A stretch of 59,845 nt of DNA from an uncultured Flavobacteriales bacterium (GTDB lineage Bacteria > Bacteroidota > Bacteroidia > Flavobacteriales > Crocinitomicaceae), in NCBI GenBank assembly GCA_946480815.1, contig CAMLLB010000022.1, positions 1 to 59,845 on the forward strand, given 5' to 3'. The translations under genes and the position numbers were made by a program. Numbering within the stretch: position 1 is the first letter of the stretch; each line of letters begins with the position of its first letter. The notes under the pieces were generated by a model, which had not been told where the DNA came from, made no database searches, and worked only from the letters and a program-made list of their open reading frames with translations. Below are positions 42,839 to 51,856 of this stretch, piece by piece.

Positions 42839-45205
42839 GTGAATAGTCCAAACTCATCCATATTTATAAACAAAGATTACAATCCGATTATTGTGAATGT
42901 AATTCTGCGCCGCTATTGGTGGTGGGTTATGCTATTGATCCTGTTTTTCCTGGGTATCGCTTTTTTCTACCTGAGGTACACCAAACCGGTTTATGATTCG
43001 ACAATGATTATCCAGTTGGTTGAAAAGGATCAGGGAAAGGAACTGTTGGAACTCGAAAATATCAATAAAGTCGACGACATTTCGTCCGAAATAGAACTGC
43101 TCCGATCGCAATTGTTGTTTGAAATGGCCATTTCGAAAATGAACATGAATGTTTCAATCTTTGCGGAGGGGAAAATATTGACCGAAGAAAAATACCATCA
43201 GAGTACATTCACCATTATTCCTTATGCTCTTCGGGACAGTAGTTTATGTGATGTACCGGTTGATGTGGAAACGATCGATAATCACCGGGTCAAACTCTCG
43301 TATACCACGAACGGAAAAACCTATTCCAAAGTTTCCGATGTCAATAAAACCATTCATACCAAGCATTTTGATATTGCATTCAAGGTAGATAACTGGGACC
43401 ATTTTAAACAGAACGATGAATCAAACCGGCTCTATTTTACTTTTAACAATCAAAAAACACTGGCTTCGCGGTTGATCACCAACCTGGAAGTAAACCCTGT
43501 AGACGTCAATGCGAAAACGATCGAGCTTCGATACAACGGGAATAATCCGGAGCTATGCAAAGATATTATCCAATCGGTAGCGACAACTTTCTTCAATTAC
43601 GATGAAGAAATGAAGCGAAAGAGTGCTGATAACATCCTTTCTTTTATCCAGTTGCAATTGGACTCCATTTCAGAGGAATTGAAAGATTCCAAGGATAGCC
43701 TGACGGATTTTCAGCGTAAAACACATTTGACGGATCCGGAAAACGCCGGTGGCTCCCTGGCTGAAAATATGGATAAGTTCCAGGATATGCTTTTCGAACT
43801 GGAAAATGAATGGGCAACTTTGAAATTGGTCAATTCAAGACTGAAAACCGAACCGAACCGCCTGGACATTTACCGCCTTATTCCTGAAATGCTGGGAAAA
43901 AGTTTCGAAGTTTCGCTGACGAAACAAATTACCGACCTGAACACCCTATTGGAACGAAAAGAAGAACTTTTGACAAATGTTTCGGAAAACAATTCAGAGC
44001 TGAAAAACCTGAATTCCCGTATTCAGTCGAAAATTCAATCCATCCGGCGAAGTGTGGAAGTGATCCAGGAACGGATCAGATCACAGATCAACTCAATCAA
44101 TGGAAAAATCGGGGAAATCGAAGGTGAATACCTGAAAATTCCGCAAAAGAAAATGGAGTACAACCGTTTAAAGTCTATGCAAGACCTGAACGAAAAATAT
44201 TACACACTTCTGACGGAAAAAAAGGTCATGTATTCTATTTCCAATGCCGGGTATACTTCCAATAACCGGGTCCTGAACGAAGCATCTTTAAATATGGAGC
44301 CTGTCAGTCCAAATCGAAAACTGGTTTATGCCGGTTTCGTCTTCGTCGGATTCATTTTTGGTTTTGCCCTGTTGTTCCTCAAGTACATCACCTTCAATGA
44401 GATCAATACGATTGAGGATCTGAAACACTTATTGCCTGACAGGGTAACGATCTTAGGCAATATTCCGCAATTGAAGGAAAGTGCTGAATTCAGTCAGTTG
44501 ATGATCCATACAAATCCGAAATCGATTTTGGCGGAATCCATGCGTAATATCCGGACAAACCTCAGTTTCGTCAATGCCAATGCGCGGGTAATTGCTATTT
44601 CCTCATCTATTTCAGGTGAAGGAAAAACCTTTGTTGCATTGAACCTGGCTGGAATAATTGCGCTTTCCGGGAAGAAAACCATTGTTATCGACCTGGATTT
44701 ACGAAAACCGAAAGTTCACCTTGGATTAAACGTTCCGAACGATAAGGGAATCAGTAACCTGATCATTAAACAGGCGACCCTCGAAGAATGTATCCGCCAC
44801 TCGGAAATTGAAAACCTGGATTTCATCAGTGCCGGACCAATCCCTCCGAATCCTTCGGAATTGATCCTGAGTGATTCGTTTTTTGAGATCCTGGAAAGCC
44901 TGAAATCAAAATACGATGTGGTGATCATTGATAATCCACCGGTCGGTTTGGTTACTGACGGTGTACAGATCTTAGCGAAAGCGGACGTTCCTATCTACAT
45001 CTTCAAAGCACATTATTCCAAACGGATTTTTGCAGGAAGAGTACGGGAACTGTTTGAAATGAACCAGATTACACATCTGAATGTGATTCTGAACGGTACA
45101 AAAGCGTTCAAGGGGAAATATGGTTATGGATATGGCTACGGTTATGGCTATGGATATGGCTATTATGATGAAGAGGATAAAAAGAAGAAGAAGAATCAGC
45201 GATAG
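42839..45205 (+). CDS. Wzc-like polysaccharide co-polymerase / BY-kinase
   Basis: 788 aa from GTG, 1 nt after the wza-like stop codon. The N-terminal Wzz domain has TM1 (about 22-44, WWWVMLLILFFLGIAFFYL) and a coiled-coil periplasmic region (about 260-440). TM2 is at about 495-517. The cytoplasmic BY-kinase has Walker A SSSISGEGKTFVALNLA (about 589), Walker A' VIDLDLRKPK (about 618) and Walker B VVIIDNPPVG (about 695). It ends in a (GY)-rich tail, about 760-776 (KYGYGYGYGYGYGYGYYDEED), the cluster autophosphorylated in such kinases. The tail is encoded by near-tandem TATGG(T/C) hexamers at 45119-45165. The CpsB-like phosphatase at 20.4 kb is a likely antagonist. Confidence 0.93.
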   Translation: MNSPNSSIFINKDYNPIIVNVILRRYWWWVMLLILFFLGIAFFYLRYTKPVYDSTMIIQLVEKDQGKELLELENINKVDDISSEIELLRSQLLFEMAISKMNMNVSIFAEGKILTEEKYHQSTFTIIPYALRDSSLCDVPVDVETIDNHRVKLSYTTNGKTYSKVSDVNKTIHTKHFDIAFKVDNWDHFKQNDESNRLYFTFNNQKTLASRLITNLEVNPVDVNAKTIELRYNGNNPELCKDIIQSVATTFFNYDEEMKRKSADNILSFIQLQLDSISEELKDSKDSLTDFQRKTHLTDPENAGGSLAENMDKFQDMLFELENEWATLKLVNSRLKTEPNRLDIYRLIPEMLGKSFEVSLTKQITDLNTLLERKEELLTNVSENNSELKNLNSRIQSKIQSIRRSVEVIQERIRSQINSINGKIGEIEGEYLKIPQKKMEYNRLKSMQDLNEKYYTLLTEKKVMYSISNAGYTSNNRVLNEASLNMEPVSPNRKLVYAGFVFVGFIFGFALLFLKYITFNEINTIEDLKHLLPDRVTILGNIPQLKESAEFSQLMIHTNPKSILAESMRNIRTNLSFVNANARVIAISSSISGEGKTFVALNLAGIIALSGKKTIVIDLDLRKPKVHLGLNVPNDKGISNLIIKQATLEECIRHSEIENLDFISAGPIPPNPSELILSDSFFEILESLKSKYDVVIIDNPPVGLVTDGVQILAKADVPIYIFKAHYSKRIFAGRVRELFEMNQITHLNVILNGTKAFKGKYGYGYGYGYGYGYGYYDEEDKKKKKNQR

Positions 45206-45293
45206 TCCGCCGCGGCAGAAAGACTGAAGCTCTGCCCGTCAAATGACGGAGAGATGAACTGAAGGAATAAAAGAATAAAAACCGAAGAAATAA

Positions 45294-45842
45294 ATGGAAT
45301 TTAAACGTACAGCAATAGCTGATGTAATATTGATGCAACCCACCATTTTTGGTGATGACAGAGGATATTTTTTTGAGTCTTTTCATCAGCAAAAATTCAA
45401 TGACTTTATCGGTTCGGAAATTTCGTTCGTTCAGGATAATGAATCCTTATCCTCCAAAGGAGTATTACGTGGACTGCACTTCCAGGCTCCGCCACATGCT
45501 CAAGGAAAATTGGTGCGTGTTATAAAAGGCAGTGTGCTGGATGTTGCTTTGGATATTCGCAAAAGCTCTCCCACTTACGGGCAGCACGTTTCGTTCATTT
45601 TAAGTGAAAAAAACAAAACCCAGGCCTACATTCCCGAAGGTTTTGCACATGGTTTCGTGACCCTGGAAGACCATACTATTTTTCAATACAAATGTACCAA
45701 TTGGTATAACCCGGCGAGTGAAGGAAGCATCCTTTGGAACGATCCGGCGTTAAACATCCAGTGGGAAGAACAAAACCCGATCTTATCTGCAAAAGATAAA
45801 TCCGGAGTTCTCCTGGCAAATTTTAATACTCCATTTGAATAA
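45294..45842 (+). CDS. rfbC: dTDP-4-dehydrorhamnose 3,5-epimerase
   Basis: 182 aa, RmlC cupin. It epimerises dTDP-4-keto-6-deoxyglucose at C3 and C5, the third step to dTDP-L-rhamnose. FFESFHQQKF, SKGVLRGLHFQ (catalytic histidine), VDVALDIRKSSPTYG-like and YIPEGFAHGFVTL are visible. rfbB is at 21-22 kb; rfbA and rfbD are not in the window. It is 88 bp after wzc and 2 nt before the next gene. Confidence 0.94.
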   Translation: MEFKRTAIADVILMQPTIFGDDRGYFFESFHQQKFNDFIGSEISFVQDNESLSSKGVLRGLHFQAPPHAQGKLVRVIKGSVLDVALDIRKSSPTYGQHVSFILSEKNKTQAYIPEGFAHGFVTLEDHTIFQYKCTNWYNPASEGSILWNDPALNIQWEEQNPILSAKDKSGVLLANFNTPFE

Positions 45843-45844
45843 AG

Positions 45845-46909
45845 ATGACGTACGAAATAACATTGGCTTGTATTGGATTCCTGATTATGGGGATTATCAT
45901 GAGTTATGTCTCTAACGGAATCCTTTTACGCTTTTCCCAAAGCCTGGGAATTCGCAACAAAAATGATGTAACCATCAGATGGGCAAATGAATCGAAACCT
46001 TCTTTGGGGGGAATTGGTTTTTTTGTCGCATTCTTTTTTGGAACAGTGGCCTACTCCATCATTTTCAGCAATGAAAACATTTTCCAAAACCGGCAATTTG
46101 TGGGTTTAATGACCGCCGGGACCATTTCCTTTATTATGGGACTGGCAGATGATGCATACAATACCAGGCCTTTCATCAAATTATTCGTACAGATCCTTTG
46201 CGGACTTATCTTTGTCTATACACACAATGTCATCGAGCTGACCGGAATTAATTGGGTCAATGGAAGCATTACAGTAATTTGGGTGGTTGCGATGATGAAT
46301 TCCCTGAACATGCTTGATAATATGGATGGAATTACAGGAACCACCGCACTTTTCATGCTGACTTCCTGTTTGGCAAGCAACGTTATCCTGTTCGATTGGA
46401 ACATGAACATCTGGACGCTCACAATGCTGATTCAAATCGGGGCAACGATTGGTTTCCTTGGCTACAATATTCATCCTTCCAAATTATTCATGGGTGATGC
46501 CGGAAGTCAGTTCATCGGTTTGTTCGTTGCATTCTTTTCGATTCATGAATTGTGGAATATCGGGAATACGACGCATCTGAACCCTTTGACGGGAGGTGCG
46601 ATTACATTGATCGCTTTTACACCGGCAATTTCAGACACACTGACCGTTGTGATCAACCGCTTGCGAAAAGGAAAATCTCCGATGGTCGGTGGAAAAGATC
46701 ATACGACCCATCATTTGGTGTATTCAGGGCTGAATGACCGGCAGGTCTGGATCGTTTTCCTGGGTATCGGCCTGATGGCAACTTTGATCACAATTCTTGC
46801 TGTAGTATTTGCTAAAATGGGGAACCCATGGATGGCATTCTTCCTCACAGCCTACTTTTTTGCAGTGTTTTTTGTTTTATACCGCAACACACTTATTCAC
46901 AAGAAATAA
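45845..46909 (+). CDS. WecA/MraY-family phosphosugar transferase
   Basis: 354 aa, about ten or eleven transmembrane segments. It transfers a sugar-1-phosphate from UDP to undecaprenyl phosphate to start glycan synthesis. GLADDAYNTRPFIKL, NMLDNMDGITGTTAL, the catalytic FMGDAGSQFIGL and the KDHTTHHLVYSGL motif are visible; the last, with histidines, is typical of the WecA group rather than MraY. Ends the export operon. The donor sugar (often UDP-GlcNAc) is inferred from family only. Confidence 0.9.
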   Translation: MTYEITLACIGFLIMGIIMSYVSNGILLRFSQSLGIRNKNDVTIRWANESKPSLGGIGFFVAFFFGTVAYSIIFSNENIFQNRQFVGLMTAGTISFIMGLADDAYNTRPFIKLFVQILCGLIFVYTHNVIELTGINWVNGSITVIWVVAMMNSLNMLDNMDGITGTTALFMLTSCLASNVILFDWNMNIWTLTMLIQIGATIGFLGYNIHPSKLFMGDAGSQFIGLFVAFFSIHELWNIGNTTHLNPLTGGAITLIAFTPAISDTLTVVINRLRKGKSPMVGGKDHTTHHLVYSGLNDRQVWIVFLGIGLMATLITILAVVFAKMGNPWMAFFLTAYFFAVFFVLYRNTLIHKK

Positions 46910-47110
46910 CTCATTTGGTTCCTTCTGATCACTGAATAAATCCTCGTGTGCCTTGTGTCCTTCGTGGTAAACCCTCTCTGTGACCTATGCGCCTTCGCTG
47001 GAGCTTCAACGTAAGCATTGTTCCTAAGTGGTTAGTTGTGAAAACAGAGGGATTCTTTCGGAGTCTGTAAATTTGACCGGATAATCCTGATTCTGAATCC
47101 CAAACTCCCG
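46910..47110. repeat. intergenic dispersed repeats
   Basis: Contains CCTTGTGTCCTTCGTGGTAAA (46951-46971) and CTATGCGCCTTCGCTGGAGCTTCAACGTAAGCATT (46985-47019). The second resembles 35385-35415 and 18455-18485. No gene is seen. Confidence 0.5.
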
Positions 47111-47120
47111 TGAGATTATG

Positions 47121-47128
47121 TAATTTTG
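47121..47128 (+). promoter_or_regulatory. -7 promoter element of the lytic transglycosylase gene
   Basis: TAATTTTG (TAnnTTTG), 20 nt before the ATG at 47149. Confidence 0.5.
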
Positions 47129-47148
47129 TACTGCTTTAATCGCATTAC

Positions 47149-48078
47149 ATGAAACACATTTTCCTTTTCTCATCCTTGGTTCTATTGGCTTCCTGTCAGA
47201 ATGAAGCTGCCAAAGAGCAAAAAAAAGAGGCTAAACACCAGAAAACGCTTGCTGAATCTGCCGTTGTTTTCCCGGCTCTTCCTCAAAGTATGGAATTTGC
47301 AGGAACAACAATCAATCTCCAGGATGAAGACTTGCGCGAACGCCTGGACCGGGAAGTACTCATGACAGCCTATTATCAAAGTGCGTGGATCGGGGCTATC
47401 AAAAGAGCACACCGTTATTTTCCGGAAATTGAACGGATCCTAAAAGAAGAAGGTGTCCCCAATGACTTTAAATATTTAGCGATCATTGAAAGTAACCTGC
47501 AACAGGCAGTTTCACCGGTTGGTGCACAAGGTTTCTGGCAATTTATGCCTGCCACGGCAAAATTGTATGAACTGGAAATGAATGCTGAAATTGACGAGCG
47601 TTTGAATATTGAAAAAAGTACCCACGCTGCTTGTCGTTATTTAAAAGATGCGCACCGCGTACTAAATGATTGGGTTATGACCACAGCATCTTACAATCGT
47701 GGAGTTGGTGGTGTGATTGAAGACATGGAATGGCAAAAAACAGAGCACTATTTTGACACTTACCAGAACAGCGAGACCGGAAGGTATGTTTTCCGGCTTT
47801 TGGCTACCAAACTGATTTACGAAAACCCGGAAGCTTACGGTTTCTACCCGGATAAAATGGAATTGTATGAGCCTTTTCATATCCAGAAAGTGATTGTCGA
47901 GGAAACAATCCCGAATTTGGCACTTTGGGCAAACGATCAGGGCTTTAATATTAAAATTCTTCGTAAATTAAATCCCTGGTTGAAAACAACCAAATTGACC
48001 GTAAAAGGAGGTAGAAAATTTACACTCCTCTTACCGGCAGCTTCCGAAAATCTGAAACCTTATAACGCATACAAATAA
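47149..48078 (+). CDS. MltD-like lytic transglycosylase lipoprotein
   Basis: 309 aa. Lipoprotein signal with LVLLASC (cysteine about 16). The GH23/SLT domain (about 90-220) has the catalytic glutamate in AIIESNLQQAVSPVGAQGFWQFMPATAKLY, then DERLNIEKSTHAACRYLKD and TTASYNRGVGGV. The C-terminal region (about 245-305; PNLALWANDQGFNIKILRKLNPWLK) resembles the region before LysM in MltD, but no complete LysM is seen. It cleaves peptidoglycan with formation of 1,6-anhydroMurNAc. Monocistronic with its own promoter. Confidence 0.87.
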   Translation: MKHIFLFSSLVLLASCQNEAAKEQKKEAKHQKTLAESAVVFPALPQSMEFAGTTINLQDEDLRERLDREVLMTAYYQSAWIGAIKRAHRYFPEIERILKEEGVPNDFKYLAIIESNLQQAVSPVGAQGFWQFMPATAKLYELEMNAEIDERLNIEKSTHAACRYLKDAHRVLNDWVMTTASYNRGVGGVIEDMEWQKTEHYFDTYQNSETGRYVFRLLATKLIYENPEAYGFYPDKMELYEPFHIQKVIVEETIPNLALWANDQGFNIKILRKLNPWLKTTKLTVKGGRKFTLLLPAASENLKPYNAYK

Positions 48079-48101
48079 CATTTTAGAGTACAATTTTTGA
48101 C

Positions 48102-50951
48102 ATGAGTCTTGACGAACAAACAAAAACAATTGAAGTTTACGGAGCCAGAGAACACAATTTAAAGGACATTCATTTAGAAATTCCCAGAGACAAACTTGTT
48201 GTTTTTACAGGTTTAAGCGGAAGCGGGAAATCCTCTCTTGCATTTGACACCATTTTCGCCGAAGGCCAGCGAAGATACATTGAAACTTTTTCATCTTACG
48301 CCAGACAGTTTTTAGGTGGAATGGAACGCCCGGACGTGGACAAGATCAATGGACTAAGCCCCGTTATTTCGATCGAACAAAAAACGGTTTCACGAAGTCC
48401 GCGATCAACTGTCGGGACGATTACAGAAATCTACGATTTCATGCGTCTGCTTTATGCACGGATCGGTACAGCTTATTCCTACGAAACAGGAGAACAAATG
48501 GTCAAATATTCCGATGAGCAGATTACGGATCTGATCATTGAACAATTTGACGGGAAGAAGGTATTGATCCTTGCTCCCAAGATCAAAGGAAGAAAAGGTC
48601 ATTACCGGGAATTATTCGAACAAATCGGGAAAATGGGTTATTCCAAAGTACGGATTGACGGAGAAATCCTGGAAATTACCAAAGGTATGCGTTTGGACCG
48701 CTATAAAATCCACGATATTGAGATCGTGATCGACCGGATCCAGGTAAAGGCCGATGACCGCAAACGTTTGTACGATGCGATCACCACGGCTATGAAACAT
48801 GGCGGTAAAAGTATGATGATCCAGGATTTCGAAACGAACCAGGTGCGTCACTTTTCCCGCTTGTTAATGTGTCCTAGCACCGGAATTTCTTACCCGGAAC
48901 CGGAACCGAATTTATTCTCTTTTAATTCACCCTATGGAGCTTGTCCTACCTGTGTGGGATTGGGTGAAATTTCTGAGATCGACAAGGAAAAAGTTATTCC
49001 CAATCCGAAATTAAGCATCAAAAAAGGAGGTTTGGCCCCGATCGGAGAATACAAACGCAACTGGTTCTTTGATCGCATTGAAGCTTTCCTGCAACAGGAA
49101 GGTTATACCATCAATACACCGATTGAAGATCTTCCAGACGACCTGATCCACGTGATCCTGAACGGAAATGAAGGTTTGGAACAAAGTGGGAAGGAAACCG
49201 CCATCCAATTTGAAGGACTTGGAAACTTCATGGCACGGCATGCGGAAGAAAGTACCGCCGGAATTCAGCGCTGGGCACAAAGTTTCATGAATAAAATTAC
49301 ATGTCCCGAATGTCACGGTGCACGCTTGAAAAAAGAAGCACTTCATTTCAAAGTGAATGAAAAAACATTGGGAGAAGTTGCCACATTGGATATCCAGGAA
49401 TTGGCAACCTGGCTGGAAAATATTGAAGATTCATTAAATAACGAACAACAGGTTATCGGAACGGAGATCCTGAAAGAAATCCGTGCACGTGTGCGTTTCA
49501 TCCTGGAAGTTGGATTGGAATATTTGACCTTGCACCGTTCTGCCAGAAGTTTGTCGGGTGGTGAAGCACAACGGATCCGTTTGGCAACTCAAATCGGATC
49601 TGAATTGATGAACGTATTGTACATCCTGGACGAGCCGAGCATCGGATTGCACCAACGGGACAATACCCGCTTGATCAATTCCCTGAAACGCTTGAGAGAC
49701 GGGGGAAATTCAGTGATTGTGGTAGAACATGATCGAGAAATGATGGAAGCTGCGGATTTTGTAGTGGATATCGGTCCGGGAGCAGGTGTTCACGGCGGAG
49801 AAATTGTCAATGCAGCTCCGTTTAATAAATTGGTCTCAACCGATTCCATTACCACCAAGTATTTGAACGGTGAACTGGAAATTGAAATTCCGAAAAAACG
49901 CCGGAAAGGAAATGGCAAAAAGTTGGTTTTGAAAGGAGCATCCGGGAACAACCTCCAGGATGTTGATCTGACCATTCCATTAGGAACATTGACTTGTGTA
50001 ACCGGTGTTTCAGGAAGCGGGAAATCCACCCTGATCAATCACACGCTCTATCCGATCCTGAACGCACATATCTACAACGGAGTGAAGAAACCAATGCCTT
50101 ACAAGAAAATTGAAGGCCTGGAATTCCTCGATAAAGTGATTGAAATTGATCAGAGCCCAATCGGGAGAACTCCGCGAAGTAATCCGGCAACGTACACCAA
50201 TGTGTTTACAGAGATCCGTTCTTTATTCGCAGCACTTCCCGAAGCACAAATCCGTGGTTACAAAGCCGGAAGGTTCTCATTCAATGTAGCCGGCGGACGA
50301 TGCGACACCTGTGGTGGCGGTGGTTTGAAAGTGATTGAGATGAACTTCCTGCCGGATGTTTACGTAGAATGCGAAACCTGCAACGGAAAACGTTACAACC
50401 GGGAAACGCTTGAGGTTCGTTACAAAGGAAAATCGATCAATGATGTACTGGAAATGACCATCGAAGATGCGGTCGTATTCTTTGAAAATGTCCCGAAAAT
50501 TCACCGCGTATTGGAAACTTTGAACTCGGTTGGTTTGGGTTATATCAAACTGGGACAGCCTTCTACGACCGTAAGTGGCGGTGAAGCACAGCGCATTAAA
50601 CTGGCCGGTGAGTTAACCAAACGCGGAACCGGAAATACGATCTATATTTTGGACGAACCAAGCACCGGGTTGCATTTTGAAGACATCCGCATGCTGATCG
50701 AAGTACTGCAACGTTTGGTAGATGACGGGAACACCGTTTTGGTAATTGAACACAACCTGGATATTGTCAAAGTAGCGGATCACATTATTGATGTAGGCCC
50801 GGAAGGCGGAAGAGGCGGTGGAAACATTGTTTGCACCGGGACCCCGGAAGAAATCATCAAGAAATACACCGATGTTTCACATACTGCCAAATACCTGGAA
50901 ATGGAAATGGAGCATATGGAGAGATTGAAGAAACAATTGAAAAAGAAATAA
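48102..50951 (+). CDS. uvrA: excinuclease ABC subunit A
   Basis: 949 aa, full length. UvrA recognises DNA lesions in nucleotide excision repair and loads UvrB. It has two ABC modules with Walker A GLSGSGKSSL (about 34) and TGVSGSGKSTL (about 640), and signature motifs LSGGEAQRIRLA (about 487) and VSGGEAQRIKLA (about 827). Zinc-binding cysteines are in CPECHGARL and CDTCGGGG...CETCNGKRY. It starts 23 nt after the lytic transglycosylase and has a terminator downstream. Confidence 0.98.
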   Translation: MSLDEQTKTIEVYGAREHNLKDIHLEIPRDKLVVFTGLSGSGKSSLAFDTIFAEGQRRYIETFSSYARQFLGGMERPDVDKINGLSPVISIEQKTVSRSPRSTVGTITEIYDFMRLLYARIGTAYSYETGEQMVKYSDEQITDLIIEQFDGKKVLILAPKIKGRKGHYRELFEQIGKMGYSKVRIDGEILEITKGMRLDRYKIHDIEIVIDRIQVKADDRKRLYDAITTAMKHGGKSMMIQDFETNQVRHFSRLLMCPSTGISYPEPEPNLFSFNSPYGACPTCVGLGEISEIDKEKVIPNPKLSIKKGGLAPIGEYKRNWFFDRIEAFLQQEGYTINTPIEDLPDDLIHVILNGNEGLEQSGKETAIQFEGLGNFMARHAEESTAGIQRWAQSFMNKITCPECHGARLKKEALHFKVNEKTLGEVATLDIQELATWLENIEDSLNNEQQVIGTEILKEIRARVRFILEVGLEYLTLHRSARSLSGGEAQRIRLATQIGSELMNVLYILDEPSIGLHQRDNTRLINSLKRLRDGGNSVIVVEHDREMMEAADFVVDIGPGAGVHGGEIVNAAPFNKLVSTDSITTKYLNGELEIEIPKKRRKGNGKKLVLKGASGNNLQDVDLTIPLGTLTCVTGVSGSGKSTLINHTLYPILNAHIYNGVKKPMPYKKIEGLEFLDKVIEIDQSPIGRTPRSNPATYTNVFTEIRSLFAALPEAQIRGYKAGRFSFNVAGGRCDTCGGGGLKVIEMNFLPDVYVECETCNGKRYNRETLEVRYKGKSINDVLEMTIEDAVVFFENVPKIHRVLETLNSVGLGYIKLGQPSTTVSGGEAQRIKLAGELTKRGTGNTIYILDEPSTGLHFEDIRMLIEVLQRLVDDGNTVLVIEHNLDIVKVADHIIDVGPEGGRGGGNIVCTGTPEEIIKKYTDVSHTAKYLEMEMEHMERLKKQLKKK

Positions 50952-50957
50952 ATGGAT

Positions 50958-50981
50958 AAAATGCGCCGCTTGGCGCATTTT
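50958..50981 (+). terminator. uvrA terminator
   Basis: AAAATGCGCC (50958-50967), GCTT loop, GGCGCATTTT (50972-50981), a 10-bp perfect stem, 6 nt after the uvrA stop codon. Confidence 0.85.
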
Positions 50982-51097
50982 CTCTATAATTACGGATTAA
51001 CTAACCATTTTTCTCACATCTGTAACAAATCTCTTCAAAATGATTATACTTGCATATTAAATAACTATGCACTGAGATGACATTTCCCAAGCCTACT

Positions 51098-51742
51098 ATG
51101 AAAAAACAAATCACACTTTTGCTTTGCTCATTATCGTTTTTTGCAGGTGCTCAAAATGATTTTTCGGACCAAAACCCGAATAATAATTTATTTTACTCTT
51201 CCGATTATAATACACTTATAGATTCTATTAATAAAGGTGGAGAAAAAGAAAAAACTGAAAAGTTTCATTATGGTTTTTCCCTTAATTTATCCGTATCACC
51301 TGATGGTTTACCTGCTTCAGTTTTGTTTACACTAAACTATAAAAAGCACCAGTTTGAATTAGGGCCAAGGTTTGGACTTGGTTCTTTCGCAGTTGGAGCA
51401 TATCAAAAAGTGATCGGTGGAGAACTTAATTACAAATTTTATCCAACAGGTGATGAAAAATGGTTTAGTCATTATGTATTGTTCCATGTGGGATATTTTT
51501 ACCGAAAATTAAATTACTCAACAGTATTTGAACCATCTGCAACTGAAACAAAGACAAGTAATGAAACGTCTCTAGGATATGGAATAAAATTCACAATTAT
51601 CAAAGGATTCTATTTAGGCTCCAATATAGGATTAGGTTGGTATCAATGTAAAACGAATATTGTTGATGGTATACTATCAAAGAAAAGAACCGATAATGGG
51701 TTGGGAGGTATAGGTTCTGTTTTTCTCGGTTATAAATTTTGA
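51098..51742 (+). CDS. putative outer-membrane beta-barrel protein
   Basis: 214 aa from ATG 51098 (MKKQITLLLCSLSFFAGAQ); ATG 51077 adds seven residues and is the alternative. A signal peptide is followed by alternating beta-strand sequence (YGFSLNLSVSPDG, LFTLNYKKHQFELGPRFGLG, GLGGIGSVFLGYKF) ending in phenylalanine, as outer-membrane barrels do. No family is recognised. More AT-rich than its neighbours. A TATACTTG near-consensus -7 element lies at 51045-51052. Confidence 0.65.
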   Translation: MKKQITLLLCSLSFFAGAQNDFSDQNPNNNLFYSSDYNTLIDSINKGGEKEKTEKFHYGFSLNLSVSPDGLPASVLFTLNYKKHQFELGPRFGLGSFAVGAYQKVIGGELNYKFYPTGDEKWFSHYVLFHVGYFYRKLNYSTVFEPSATETKTSNETSLGYGIKFTIIKGFYLGSNIGLGWYQCKTNIVDGILSKKRTDNGLGGIGSVFLGYKF

Positions 51743-51802
51743 ATTATTCTTCGCAAAGGCTTTATTGCATAATTCACTTTGCGCTCTTTGCTACTTTGCG
51801 TT

Positions 51803-51836
51803 AAAAAGAAAAAGCACCCGCCATTGACGAGTGCTC
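51803..51836 (-). terminator. terminator of the T9SS adhesin operon
   Basis: On the minus strand AGCACTCG (51835-51828), loop, CGGGTGCT (51820-51813), then TTTTCTTTTT. It lies 20 nt downstream of the OmpA-family gene stop codon. A TTTGCGCTCTTTGCTACTTTGCG repeat (51779-51801) adjoins it. Confidence 0.8.
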
Positions 51837-51856
51837 TTAATTTTGGTGAAGAGGCG

